64,000 bases of DNA from Petrolisthes cinctipes (GCA_033782935.1 JAWQEG010001238.1:1-64000), one strand, 5' to 3'. Shown: positions 42,090 through 53,085, counted from the stretch's first letter. Translations and numbers: made by a program. Notes: a model not told the origin generated them from the sequence alone.

Positions 42090-43005
42090 TGCAAAGGAGG
42101 GTTGATGACAAGTTTGTTTGCAGATGACACTGTGTTGATGGCTGAGAGTGAAAGGGAGTTGCAGAGGGAGGTGGACGAGTTTCAGTCTGTGTGTAAATGA
42201 AGGAAACTGAAGGTGAATGTTGGTAAAAGTAAAGTGATGGTATTTGAGAGAGCAGAAACTGAAGTAATTGACTTTGCTACACCTAACAGAGTGGGAGTAC
42301 CAACTGGGATTAAGTGTGAGATAACTCTGAGGGGTGAGAGGATGGAGGAAGTGAAGGAGTTCAAGTACCTGGGTACAGTTATGTGTAAACATGGAAGTAT
42401 GGAGGGAGAGAGCAATGAGGAGTAGACAGGTCATAGGATCACTGGGGAGGATTATGAAGGGTAGAAGTGTGAGTATTGAAGTGAAAAGGGAATTACAATA
42501 CAGTATAATCCTGCAAACACTGACATATGTGTCAGAGACATGGACACAGAGTAGGGCTCATCAGTCTAGAAAAGGTGCTGTGGAAATGAGTTACTTGAGA
42601 GGAGCATGTGGACTTACTAGGTGGGATGAAGAAAGTAATGAGAGTGTGTATGAGAGGTGTGGCATGTGTGAGAAGGCAATTGGTATTGAGTGTGGAGTGG
42701 TTGAGAGAGTGAAGCGTAATACATTGAGATGGTTTGGACATGTGGAGAGAATGCAAAGTGTGGAGTTTGTAAAGAAAGTGTATGGAAGTGAATTTGTGGG
42801 ACCTGGTGTGAGTGGCAGACCTTCGGTTAGATGGCAGAACAGAGTGGAAGAGTATGTAAAGGAGAAAAACGTGAGGGGCAGAGTAGGGCTTGACCAAGTA
42901 AGGAGTGAGTGTTGGAACAGGGAAAACTGGAGATACTTCTGCCATGGCCACCCCCTTGGGGGGAGTTCCCGGAGGGAATGAGGTGTCAGAGCTATAGATA
43001 GATAG
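42090..43005 (+). pseudogene. RTE-like LINE 3' part, copy 2
   Basis: GGLMTSLFADDTVLMAESER contains the RT active site FADD. KLKVNVGKSKVMVFERAETE follows after one stop, then EVKEFKYLGTVMCKHGS. After a shift come SLGRIMKGRSVSIEVKREL, GAVEMSYLRGACGLTRWDEE and TLRWFGHVERMQSVEF, then GRPSVRWQNRVEEY. Ends GTGTCAGAGCTATAGATAGA with short GATA repeats. 5' truncated within the RT domain. Better preserved than copy 1 and not chimeric. Confidence 0.88.
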
Positions 43006-43106
43006 AAAAACATTAAGTGTTAATAAAAATTATTCATAATACAAGTATTAATATTAAAACAATATCCCTATTCACCTCTTTCATTCATTTTTCTCTCTCC
43101 TTTTAC

Positions 43107-43322
43107 CTTTCTCTCTTTTATCTCCAGTGAGTGGATTTGGGAGCGAATTTCCTCCATTTACTCCTTCCAAACATTTGACTGGAGAAGTTGTTTTGTCTCC
43201 TCGGTGTGTGTCTGGGAGAGAATTTCCTCCCTCCAAACAAGTGAATGGAGAAGTTTTCTCTCCTTCATGTGTGTTTTGAAGAGAAATTTCTCCGTTCTCT
43301 CCCTCCAAACAACTATTGTTTT
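43107..43322 (-). CDS. THAP / P-element-like gene, exon 6 (internal repeats)
   Basis: 216 nt; acceptor TTCTTTCAG, donor GAGAAAG before GTAAAA; phases 1 to 1. The product is about 2.5 units of a ~26-residue repeat: SCLEGENGEISLQNTHEGEK, TCLEGGNSLPDTHRGDKTTS and KCLEGVNGGNSLPNPLTGDK. Each unit carries C-L-E-G and then N-S-L-P. No known domain; probably disordered. Confidence 0.72.
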
Positions 43323-43431
43323 CTGAAAGAAAAAAAAAAGAAAAAAAATTATATTACTGTATAATAAAAATATGGATTATTAAGAATATGGTATAATTAA
43401 GGGGTGTAGTACAATGTTATTGGTAAATCTG

Positions 43432-43530
43432 GGGCATCTAAGTATTCCAAACTATTCCAGGCAACAGGACACCATTTTGTATATCTGATCCTGTTTCCTG
43501 ACAAACTTTGGAGGAATCAAGGCACTCCAA
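43432..43530. repeat. Palindromic ~100 bp hairpin repeat, copy 6
   Basis: Arms TATTCCAAACTATTCCAGGC and TTGGAGGAATCAAGGCACTC, between exons 6 and 5 of the THAP gene. Confidence 0.75.
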
Positions 43531-43604
43531 TGATACAGAGTAAAGAGTACAGTATACGAGAGAGACAGAGACAGAGAGTGTGAGTGTGAGTGTGTTTAAC
43601 CTAC

Positions 43605-43748
43605 CTGATTGATAGAGGTTCATGCCTTTCTTGGAGTCAATACAATGTTTATACAACACACTACTACTATCATCATCATCAACATTGGTTTGTGATAGAT
43701 TATGTTCTTGTTGATCCATTGTGTCTAGCTCTTGCTCAAACACACATT
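43605..43748 (-). CDS. THAP / P-element-like gene, exon 5
   Basis: 144 nt; acceptor ACCTTTTCAG, donor CAATCAG before GTAGGT; phases 1 to 1. It encodes CVFEQELDTMDQQEHNLSQ, TNVDDDDSSSVLYKHCIDS and KKGMNLYQS. Acidic first half with four Asp in a row. No domain recognised; supported by splice sites and frame. Confidence 0.72.
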
Positions 43749-43959
43749 CTGAAAAGGTAGGTATTATTAGTTTCTACACACATACACACATTCTGAAAAG
43801 TAGCAAAATAAAAAGGGAATAATTATTGTTTTGGTCAACTCTGGAACACAATTACTCACTCTCTATCTAACACACACTTCAGTCTTTCATGTATGGCATA
43901 CTCGCAAATTTTCCGCGTTTTTAAGGCAAATAAGTTTTGAGCACATTTTTTGTAAATAT

Positions 43960-44360
43960 AAATATACCTCATCCTTGAGACTGTGGCTATCAGTAACCTG
44001 TGACTCTTATGAGTCACAGAAAAATTATTGAGTGAAGATACGAGGTGTTGGGTGCTTCACGTGTGTTGTACTCGTTGAGACAGTGGAGCTTGATGGTAAT
44101 GGTTGCTTCTCTCTTGCCCCATTAGATGAAGACACCTTATTTAACCACATCACTATCGGGAGAGTGCAGCTACACCGTCACTCACAGCATTTGGAGTGTG
44201 GTCGGGCATCTTCTATGCTAAGAGTTGGTGATGATATAGAGGGTATTTTCTTCATGTGGCGGTGTTGCCAGGATACTTAAACAACAGCAAGAACCATCAG
44301 GTCACCTTGAATAACTCCAAACAACAGCAAGAACCATCAGGTCACCTTGAATAACTCCAG
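43960..44360 (-). mobile_element. SINE body, copy 2 (of the 32.9 kb SINE)
   Basis: Shares AGCTACACCGTCACTCACAG, TCGGGCATCTTCTATG and GAGGGTATTTTCTT with 33.12-33.21 kb. The tRNA-like head is eroded. A unit AACAACAGCAAGAACCATCA plus about 20 bp is tandemly doubled at about 44281-44360. On + this copy keeps an 82-codon open frame, 44032-44280. Confidence 0.65.
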
Positions 44361-44399
44361 AGTTTGATGTGAATTCAATCCTGGTACAGTATGTTCACC

Positions 44400-44960
44400 T
44401 ATTGCGAGCGGCAGAGGCGCTTTCACAAGGGAAAATCGCTTAGTATGAATACATCTTTTTATGGAGAAAATTACTTATGGGCCACTGCCTTACACTGACA
44501 ATTTATAGAGATCTTATATGCCAATATGCAGGTCACAATATTTGGTAAATGTGATTTAATTATGAGTCACAGTAGCAATGAATATAAGTTCTTACCAAAG
44601 AAACAGCAGTACAGAAACACACTAGAAGTGAGAGATGGGGTTCCAAGGCTGGTCGTAGCACTATGTTGGCCTCCCCATTGCTCCTCCCAAGGTCGCGCCA
44701 CTACCCTCACCTGCCACCACACCACCACTACCATCACATGCCACCACACCACCACTCCCACTATAGCACTGCATTCAATGTTGATCTCATTCACCTTGTC
44801 CATAAACCTTTCAAAGTCAAGGGCAGACACAACTGAACGCATAATGAAGATAGCATACCATTCCATCAAAATGATTACTGGATTACTGGCATGACTTCAC
44901 CCATTAAGAGCAGAAGCACCATAACTCCTCACGGTCCGCATAATGGCCTCCCTATTCTTC
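44400..44960. other. Intron 4 of the THAP gene, no gene seen
   Basis: A short CCACCACACCACCACTA-type duplicate at 44714-44760 and ordinary sequence. Open frames of 100-120 codons on both strands overlap and lack domains. Confidence 0.4.
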
Positions 44961-44967
44961 CATATTG

Positions 44968-45290
44968 TAAGTACAGTAGACTCTGCCAGCCCAAAAAAAC
45001 TGCATGGGCTATATACAGCTATGGCGATGGTACTACTGGAAAGGCCTGGGCTAGAACTAGGGGACTGACTGTAGTAACACTGACTCTAGCCTGCGTGGGC
45101 TGGTTGGCGGAGCTTTGACCGTACTCCAGCCACCCCAACCCTCCCCTATTTAAAAAAACTGTTTTGCAGCTGGAGGGGTTGCTTTCGATAAATATTTGAG
45201 GTCTTAAGTTAATCACCTGAAGCTTCAAAGCGTTTGACAGGAATTTCTTTTTACGCTCAACCTTTGGCATGGTGACGGTAGGTGTTGGTT
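44968..45290 (-). pseudogene. Pogo/Tigger-like transposase N-terminal remnant
   Basis: On - an ATG at 45270 starts MPKVERKKKFLSNALKLQVI, which resembles the basic start and first helix of CENP-B-type HTH domains of Tigger transposases. It stops being recognisable after NL. The word GTACAGTAGACTCTGCCAGC at 44972 resembles a Tigger terminal repeat (CAGTAGA-T-C). Non-functional. Confidence 0.4.
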
Positions 45291-45617
45291 GGTATGGTGT
45301 AGGGTTGGGGGCAACAAGTCAGTGACAATGGAGAGGTGGGTACACAAGACACAAGGGAGTGGAAGACTGACTGAGTAAGAGGAAGAAGCTGACTGGTGGG
45401 AGCGGTTGGTTGTAGCGTGGGTTTGGGGGAGCGGCTAGTGTCCCGCAGAAACCGGATTTAGACTCGCTTCTGGGTACGGCTGCGGATTTGAGTCACTCTT
45501 GGCCACAAAAAAAGCGTGCTGTGGAAGCATCGCACATAAGAAAATAAAATGTGCTGATTTGGGGTTCGTCGCCCAATAAGTGAATCACGCAATAGGCTGT
45601 ATTTAGTCACCAATTTC

Positions 45618-46372
45618 ATGTATATGAGGCGCGCCGAAGCAAAAGGATACTAACTGCCACGAAGGCAAAAAATGAGATTTTTATATCTACAGAATTTGGC
45701 ATTCCTGATCTATAAGTTGGTGGAGTTAGTATTGTTCTTCTGACACTTTCATAAGGTTGGAAGTCCTATTGTATACAAAGTGGTATTCTGCTTAGATTAC
45801 CTCGAACATGCTTAGGCATGGGACGCCAGGGCAAATGGGAACTAACTCCACCCGCTCTCAACCAGCCAATGTGAGACGAGATGCAAGATCGTCGGGCCAA
45901 TGAGAGTGTGGGAATCTCACCACGTGACCATTGCCTGCCTTCCTCATAACTCAGTTCCCTACCTAGCTGTCCTTGTGATTACACAACGTGTGCTTACTCC
46001 CTGGATTTACTCTTTTTTTTTGCCACTTTAATGGATAATAAAGGCATGAAGAGTGGGGTGGGAGGGTTGAGGGGGATTTTGGAGAGGTAAACAAAGTAAA
46101 AGTGAAAGTCAAGACTCGGATGTCTACACATGGATTGGTGAGTAGAAAGAACAAAAATATTACAAATAATGATAATATTTTGTGATCAAATTTTATGTTA
46201 TATCAATTGAAAGCTGAATTCCTCAGCTTTCATTTGATATACAGCACTTCATTCTAACTCAAAAAGTTTTTGAACTGATCATTCCCAATCTTTAACTGCA
46301 TTTTCTGGCGAATATTGATTTTGTTAGTTAATATTCTTATGCTTCGGCGCGCCTCATATACAGTATATACAA
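45618..46372. mobile_element. Unclassified DNA element with ~35 bp inverted ends
   Basis: The left end TATATGAGGCGCGCCGAAGC then AAAAGGATACTAACT is inverted at 46335-46372 (TATATGAGGCGCGCCGAAGC then ATAAGAATATTAACT). About 750 bp in all, without coding capacity. No target duplication could be fixed; superfamily unknown. Confidence 0.6.
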
Positions 46373-46582
46373 AATCTGACATTTGGCATGTATTCAAACA
46401 TTGCATGTGTACCTGAAAAACTGAGGCATGTGTGTGTATTCTTTTATCAGCAAAACACTTGTGGTTGGTCATTTTGCAACCTTATTGCATTTGACCAAAT
46501 GTAAACATAAACTGGTTATATACCTTACATTAATCATACCTTAGATTCTCATGATGTTAAATAACCCTGTTTTTATTAAATA

Positions 46583-46687
46583 TGGAGCAAGTAATTCTTC
46601 CCATACTATTCCAGGCAACAGGCCACTATCATTGTTGTTTCTCTCGTCCTGTTTCCTGGAATACTTTGGAGGAATCAAAGCACTCCA
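46583..46687. repeat. Palindromic ~100 bp hairpin repeat, copy 7
   Basis: TGGAGCAAGTAATTCTTCCC, then CTATTCCAGGCAACAGGCCA, opposite TCCTGTTTCCTGGAATACTT and TGGAGGAATCAAAGCACTCC. Confidence 0.8.
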
Positions 46688-46930
46688 GACTATATAGACC
46701 TTAGGCAAGAGGTCATTGTGTTATTATTCATATAAAAAACATACAAAAGAATAATCATGATTAATTCATAAGAATCAAATTGTATTTTTCAATTTATAAA
46801 AAACGTATGAAAACTTCTGTTATAATGTACCAAAATATTTTGTTATAACAACTTAATAATAATAATAATAATAATATCTAATGAACCAAGAGTATTTTAT
46901 TATTACCCACTTAATATATAAATGCCTTAC

Positions 46931-47026
46931 CTTCCTTAATAATATCTTCACAATTCATTTCCACACAACTGCTCTTGGATTTTGTACTGACTGTAGATGG
47001 TGGTTTAAACCTTAATAAAGTGTAAT
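46931..47026 (-). CDS. THAP / P-element-like gene, exon 4
   Basis: 96 nt; acceptor CTTTAGTTTCAG, donor GGAAG before GTAAGG; phases 1 to 1. It encodes YTLLRFKPPSTVSTKSKSS and CVEMNCEDIIKE. No domain recognised; Ser/Lys-rich. Supported by splice sites and by fitting the frame of both neighbours. Confidence 0.72.
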
Positions 47027-47559
47027 CTGAAACTAAAGTATAAAAATAGGTTAGTAATACATCTCTCTCACTCTCTTTTCTACACACACATTCTCTCTCT
47101 CTCCCATTCCTTTTGCTTCTCCCTCCTCCCTCTATCATCACCATTATTTCCTCCATTCCCTCTCTTATGTTACCTTATCAGCAGTCTTAGTACAGTAAAA
47201 ACTCAAAATTCTAAATTAAATAGTTTTGTAATTTTAACTGCTCACCAATATTTGAGTGCAAATAGCACCGTTGCTGACCCACACTATGTGAACATGGTCA
47301 ATGTTCTACCATTGAAAACGCCTTGTGATAATAGTGATAACAAACTCGAGAAGAGAATACATGTGGCCCTTAGTAACAATTACAGTAGAGTCTCAATTAT
47401 CCAGTGTCCACGGGGATTTTAAAAGTCCGGAAAATCGATTTTTCCTGATAGTTGAATAACTATTATAATTATAATTATAGTGTTTAATAATATTGAGGGA
47501 GGCCCTGCAGAGCGCCATCTGCTGGTGGAGTGGGGCCTAGAATATCTTCCAAATAAGTT

Positions 47560-48490
47560 GTTGGTGTTGATGTTCTCCTGGGGCAGAATGGCCTCCTGCC
47601 CCACAGACCCCTGGTACACTCTGGTCGCACTGAAAAAACAAATTAAAGTAAAGGAGGGGCTGGCCCTACATGCCTGGGCTACCAAAGCACATCCCAGGGA
47701 ATTGGGACCAGAGCTTACTGAACCAGGGAGTCTGGGGGCCTCCAACTGCCAGGGAGATTTGGGGGAAGGTCTTTGATCCCACAGCCAGTGCTGTGGCCCC
47801 GTAGGCCCAAGTCCACATTACCACAAGTGCTACAAGTGGGGCCGCACCTTCCATGAGACCAGCCCTGAAGGGACCATAAAGGGGGAGGGAGTTGTTGTTG
47901 TTGTTGTAGTTCCCCAGACTGTCTGGCCGAGCAGTCCCGAGTCTGGTTGACCGAAGCCGCGCAGATGCTCGGACCCCCAAATGGGAGTCAGGGTGATAGT
48001 GAGATATGTTTCTTCGAAGGCAACAGACGAGGGGACTGCTGGTTCACGGGTATGTACCCCCGAGCCAACATTCCCACTGTCTGTAGTCTTCCTTGTTGTG
48101 CCACCCAATCGGGCGATCTCGTCAGCTACCCAGAAGGAATGAGAAATAGTAAGAGAGACAGACAGAACAGGCCAGGGTATGGTAGAGGATGCCAAATTCC
48201 TCATTTCTGGATAGAACCAGCCCTCACCAGGGGGGAGGGAGTTTACACTGCTGCATGAAAGGGAAATGCACCCCCTGTGAGCTGGCAATCCACACAGCAG
48301 TGGGTGGGGGGAGGGGGGTGGGAAGGAGCCTCCGATTGCGGTACACCTCACGTGGATTTTTAATCCATGTGGGCAGATCTCGTCAAATCCACTAGAAAGT
48401 AACCAGATCCTACAACAATCTTTATTCTATCCCTGTGGAGGATGACTAATATTCACAGAGAATAAAGTCAGCCCCCCTGGGCAGTCTTCC
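47560..48490 (-). repeat. Dispersed repeat R3, copy B
   Basis: Inverted relative to copy A at 34.1-35.0 kb. It lacks the MITE of copy A but has its own LINE insertion at 47894-48230. Confidence 0.85.
47894..48230 (-). mobile_element. 5'-truncated LINE inserted in repeat R3
   Basis: Bounded by GGGGGAGGGAGTT at 47881-47893 and again at 48231-48243, a 13 bp target duplication that is single in copy A. On - it ends GACTGCTCGGCCAGACAGTC, then (CAA)n, like the jockey-type tails at 29.0 and 37.3 kb. Confidence 0.8.
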
Positions 48491-49294
48491 AAACAAGTAA
48501 CAAGTAACACCCTTTTCCTATTGTCGAGCGCCATACACAGGTATAGAAGTATGTATGTAGCTAAAGTAGCGTGACTTACACACACGGTAATAATACGTCA
48601 TACATAATGATTAATGCATTTAAGCCTACAATCTACAATAATTCACCATTGTAATGTGTACACACCATTGACTCATCGATTCTTTAGTTGGATGCAATAA
48701 TCCACGTTCCAACACACCCATAAGCCACTTAACCTCTACAGTATAGCCTATTGTACTGCATCTTAGTACATTATTTTTTTTTTCTTTCCTTCTTTTACTT
48801 ATTTACTGTATTTATGTATTATACATGATCACTCTATCATCATCATATTATCCACATTTGATTCAGATTCAGAGGGAGGGCTGGGTGTGGGTGGCCGAAT
48901 TGAGGGTGACGCAAGCTTATCATCACAAGTGAATACCACTCTTACGCTTGGGCTTACTCTTATCGGCAAGTGTAACAAGAGCCATGGCTATTACGTATTC
49001 CACCAAATATTCAGGTAAATAGATATATATCAGTGTGTAGTGGCACGGACACTGTTTACGCTTCAAAACAAAGGCGGTAACTAGCAAATTAGGCGTGCGA
49101 ACGTGTGCAGCTGAGCGGACATTAAATTAATCGGGCATGATGGTTGTGCGGTAAATTTGAAATTCCGGGTAGGTCCTGAATTTTCCTAGATTGATTGATT
49201 TAGAATTTTTCTTTTAATGGTCCGGGTAATCGCCAATTCCGGTTGATTGGCTCCCAGATAATTGATGCTCTACTGTACATGGTTGAAGCTAAAA

Positions 49295-49430
49295 TTTTTC
49301 AGAAACTCAACTGAGGACACCAAGCTGACGGAACAATATGGTGTCGAAAACACAACTGTGTATGACATTAAGGAAAACTGTGAACAAATCTTGAAATAAT
49401 GCGCAATTGAGCTAAAGAATTTACCGGTAC
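49295..49430 (+). pseudogene. CENP-B/Tigger-type HTH fragment
   Basis: TKLTEQYGVENTTVYDIKEN then CEQIL has the pattern of the helix-turn-helix in pogo/Tigger transposases (L-x-x-x-F/Y-G-V-x-x-x-T-V-x-D-I-K). Only this piece is left. Confidence 0.5.
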
Positions 49431-49780
49431 GCATTGATGTCTCTGTATCTTCTATTGAGTCATCTTCATAAGTTTATACGCTATTTCAAGTTATAAGTTT
49501 CTATAATATCATTATACCTTTTTTCAAGCTGTAATATGGTCTTATTTTTTAGAAATATTTTCATAATATACCTGAAAATTTATTAAACTTATGGCGTTAT
49601 TGCCTTAGGTATCGCTATTTTTCATGGTGATTTGATGTTTTCAATTTTGTTGTAGACGTCTATCAGTAACTTGTCTACAGGAGCCTAGTTTAGATTATAC
49701 TTATTAATACTACCAAGGCATTGTTTCTTTCAGTTCAGTGGTAGTATTAGCAGTAATATACTAAATACTTTGTGATGATA
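49430..49780 (+). repeat. Diverged direct repeat R4, copy 1
   Basis: Same order of words as 51665-52015, for example TTCAATTTTGTTGTAGACGT against TTCAATTTTGCTGTAGACAT. Identity roughly three quarters. Confidence 0.6.
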
Positions 49781-50473
49781 GCAATTTACAGTAGTATACC
49801 TTGCTACTTAATTATAGAACACAAATATGCTTTTAGGAGAGGAAACTCAGATCTTTGATCAAGCGTAGCAGATTATTCATTCAATAACTTGGAATAACAG
49901 CAACCTACTATATTCAGTAAATGTAACAGTTTTAGTTAACATAAAAATAATAGTCTATTTGTATTGATAAATACAAGAAATTTAACAGTAAAGGTACCAG
50001 TAATTTCAAGCTAAATCACAACATGAGAGGATTAGTGGAAATATCTCTATCTTCCCAACTGGTAACTAGATCTGCTCACACCCTGATGTCTGACTTGATA
50101 TGACCTGACCTCGCCCTATGCCCATTGTAATTTTTATTCATTTGCTGTACTGTACTTCAATCTCTCACTATTTCCTTGAAGAGGGTGACAGTGGTCACTG
50201 ATACTGTTGAAATAAAACTTTTTTGTCAACTTATGTGGAAGTTTTATTAAATTCATCATGGTAATGCAAGTGTGATTTCTGCAGTATTATATATATATAT
50301 ATCATCTTTTTTTTAATTTTTTTTGTTACTGTACCTTAATGAAGTCAGCTGCAACTTACATTATTTACTTTTATAGAGTCAGCTGTGTGTTATACTATTT
50401 ACTTCCATTTATTTATTCTACTTTACCTTATTTACTATATCATCCATTTACTTACTCTATTAATATCATTTAC

Positions 50474-50581
50474 CTTTCGAGTCAGCAGAAAGTTTCTTTA
50501 TAATTCTGGCAGCAGCTGCCTTGTTGTCATTTTCTTCTCCCAATTCTTCAATGGTTGATGATGATGATGATGATGATTGCT
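50474..50581 (-). CDS. THAP / P-element-like gene, exon 3
   Basis: 108 nt; acceptor TTTTACACAG, donor CGAAAG before GTAAAT; phases 1 to 1. It encodes EQSSSSSSSTIEELGEENDN and KAAAARIIKKLSADSK. The seven Ser come from an in-exon (TCA)n microsatellite at 50557-50577. Acidic then basic helix; no domain recognised. Confidence 0.78.
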
Positions 50582-50769
50582 CTGTGTAAAACAAATAATA
50601 AGTCAATATTATCTCTCTCTTTCTCATGGTTCATGCTGATGGCTCTGTGCATAACAAAGAATAATTGTAAAAAATTCTCTCTCTCTCTTTCCAATGATTA
50701 ATGATGATAGTTATGGAAAAACATTTGATAATGTGAATAAGGTGGTAGTACAGAGGTTATAGGAAATAT

Positions 50770-50872
50770 AGAGCAACTGATTCCTCCAAACTATTCCAGG
50801 CAACAGCCACCATAATTTTTGTTAATCTGATCCTGTTTCCTGGTATCTTTTGGAGGAATCAGAGCATGCCAA
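50770..50872. repeat. Palindromic ~100 bp hairpin repeat, copy 8
   Basis: AGAGCAACTGATTCCTCCAA then CTATTCCAGGCAACAG, opposite CTGTTTCCTGGTATC and TTTTGGAGGAATCAGAGCAT. It lies between exons 2 and 3. Confidence 0.8.
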
Positions 50873-51022
50873 TAAATAATATTATTACCTCCTTAACCAA
50901 TTTGTTAAGATAAATTCAAATTTATTTGAACTCAGTTGTTAAAGTTTTTGTCGAATTCTCTCCACTTTAGTCACACACACACACACACACACACACAGAA
51001 TGAGACACTACTATAACATTAC

Positions 51023-51192
51023 CTTTGACTGGTATGGGTAAAGCATTCCACACCAGGCGTGAAGTAGATGTTCGACTCATATACATTGTGTCTTCAAAGT
51101 GCAGTGAACACACTCGCATTGACGTGCGATGGCAAAGCACATAGCAATGCTTTAGGTCTGGTCTTTGCAACAACTCACACCACTGTTTAAAT
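51023..51192 (-). CDS. THAP / P-element-like gene, exon 2 (THAP domain, second half)
   Basis: 170 nt; acceptor TATACATTGCAG, donor GTCAAAG before GTAATG; phases 2 to 1. It encodes RFKQWCELLQRPDLKHCYV, then MRVCSLHFEDTMYM and RLVWNALPIPV. The invariant Trp, the C-x2-H pair (CSLH) and the A-L/V-P-x box that closes the domain are all present. The THAP finger is a C2CH zinc module that binds specific DNA. A CA microsatellite lies 25 bp beyond the donor. Confidence 0.9.
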
Positions 51193-51664
51193 CTGCAATG
51201 TATACAAAACTAATTATAAAAATGCTTACAAGGAAAGAATGAAAATCTTCATGTCTTTTCAAAATCTAGTACAATTAATAAATCAATAAAGAAAATCTTC
51301 ATATCGTTGTAACAGCTCACACCATTGTTGAAATCTGCAATATTTATATACATGCTTAACGAGCAACCATTTAACGAAAATCCGCACCAACGAGACATTG
51401 AAAATTGCACCATCATCTATTTAAGAAGCATACATAATCCAAACTTTCGAGTATCAATTCAAGCATCGCACCACAGCTGTCCGCCACTAGATATGAATCG
51501 GGACATGTGGTACGTTAATTCCTCAAGCTTTTTCCAACCTTAACGTTGTAAACAAACAGTCTGCAGCTTCTCAAATGTATGTTAAGACATGAAGTTGCTT
51601 GATTTTCTTCCATTTTCCAGTCTACACACTAGCTCAATAATATAAAGTTAAGAACACATCTGGT

Positions 51665-52015
51665 ATACATCAATGTCTCTGGAATTTTCTTCATAAGTTC
51701 ATATGCAATTCCTAGTTATTATTGTCTATAACATTATCACACTTTTGTTTCAAGCTGTTATATTGTTATATTATTTAGTAATATTTTCATAATTTACCCA
51801 AAAATGACTCAAACTTAAGGAGTTATTGGCCTAGGCATTGTTACTTGGTGACTTGGTGTCTTCAATTTTGCTGTAGACATCTACTGGTAACTTGTCCATT
51901 AGAGTCTAGTTTCAATTATACAGTACTAATTAATTTTACTTAGGCATTGTTATTTGGTGATTTGGTGTCTTCAAGTATGTTGTAGTTCAGTAGCAGTATA
52001 AGTTTATGCATGAAT
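51665..52015 (+). repeat. Diverged direct repeat R4, copy 2
   Basis: Second copy of the 49.43 kb sequence, in the same orientation, in intron 1 of the THAP gene. Confidence 0.6.
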
Positions 52016-52855
52016 GGGTTATGTTGGTGATGAGAGATCATTTAAGGATGAAGAGTTGGTATCAAGTGACTACAAACAGATTGGCTGGTATTGAGTGCGA
52101 GTGTGTGAGATAGATAGGCTAGACTCACTGCAAGTGTGTTTGAGAAGAGATGGAACAGTGTGATAGTTATTATTTTATACAGTGTACTTAAAATGGCCTT
52201 CATTATCTTTAGTAACACAGTTGTTACTATTTTTTGGGTATTTTTACCTCCTTTCAAAAATCCATAACATTCATAAATCCTAACACTAAAATACCCCAAG
52301 TATTTTGGATTTTTGAGCTTTGACTGTATCTGATTAAGTAGAGAGGGAATGAACCCTCGATTCATTGGTTCAATTCTTATGTGTGTGAACTAAAACTTAG
52401 TTCATCACCATTTGAGATTGTAACACCACACAGACAAGACGTGGTGCTTTAACATCTACACCATTATCAGAGCTAGTCTTGCTCCTATGTTTCCGAAGCT
52501 GCCTGGTCTCCTAACTACTTCTAGCTAACTAGTTCATTATTTATGTGATCACAAGATATGGTACTTAGTGAAGGTAGTTAGGTAGAATCGGACCTGCGAC
52601 CTATCCGGAAAGAGTAGCCAGTGTCTATTTTTAATATGGGGTGTTCTTAAATTATTGCCCCCTTTCAACAGCATAAACAGGACCAGGTAGAGACATGATA
52701 TTTTTGCTTTATAATCTACATCTATATCTCTCATTGTCCACTGGTTACCATGGCTTCTTCTATTCTGAAAGATTTTGAGAAGCGTTACCTTGATCGCATC
52801 CTTGCAGCGACATTCCGTGAGGCCGTGATGCGGGAGCAGCCTATATAATTCGTTC

Positions 52856-53085
52856 GTGGGTTGCTCCGAGAACTTTGTGAAGAGAGATTGGAGGAAAGCC
52901 ATTGAAGACTGCGAGACTGAGTTTTGCGGTGGCCAGCCTGAACAGTTGTTTCAGCAATCCCAAAACATCGTCTTTGAAGCTTCAAGACGCCAGATAAAAA
53001 GTTGCTCCGAAGTTGCAAAAGAAATCCTTGTCTGTCAAAACAAACAGGTCAGTCACCATGCTGTATATCGATCGATCGATTGATT
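52856..53085 (+). pseudogene. Possible transposase N-terminal fragment
   Basis: The frame reads FEASRRQIKSCSEVAKEIL, then QVSHHAVYRSID before a stop. A-K-E...V-S-x-x-x-V-Y-R is compatible with the helix-turn-helix of Tc1/mariner transposases. Together with 53.75-54.03 kb it may be one element split by a LINE. Weak. Confidence 0.3.

Larger units (their letters stand above)
47388..49278 (-). mobile_element. Pogo/Tigger-like element, non-autonomous
   Basis: The ends are TACAGTAGAGTCTCAATTAT (left) and, reversed, TGTACAGTAGAGCATCAATT (right), each next to TA. CAGTAGAG-x-x-TC-x-x-TTAT is the typical Tigger end. On - near the right end MALVTLADKSKPKRKSG looks like a transposase start. The left 1.1 kb is occupied by repeat R3 copy B. 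No intact transposase. Confidence 0.7.
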
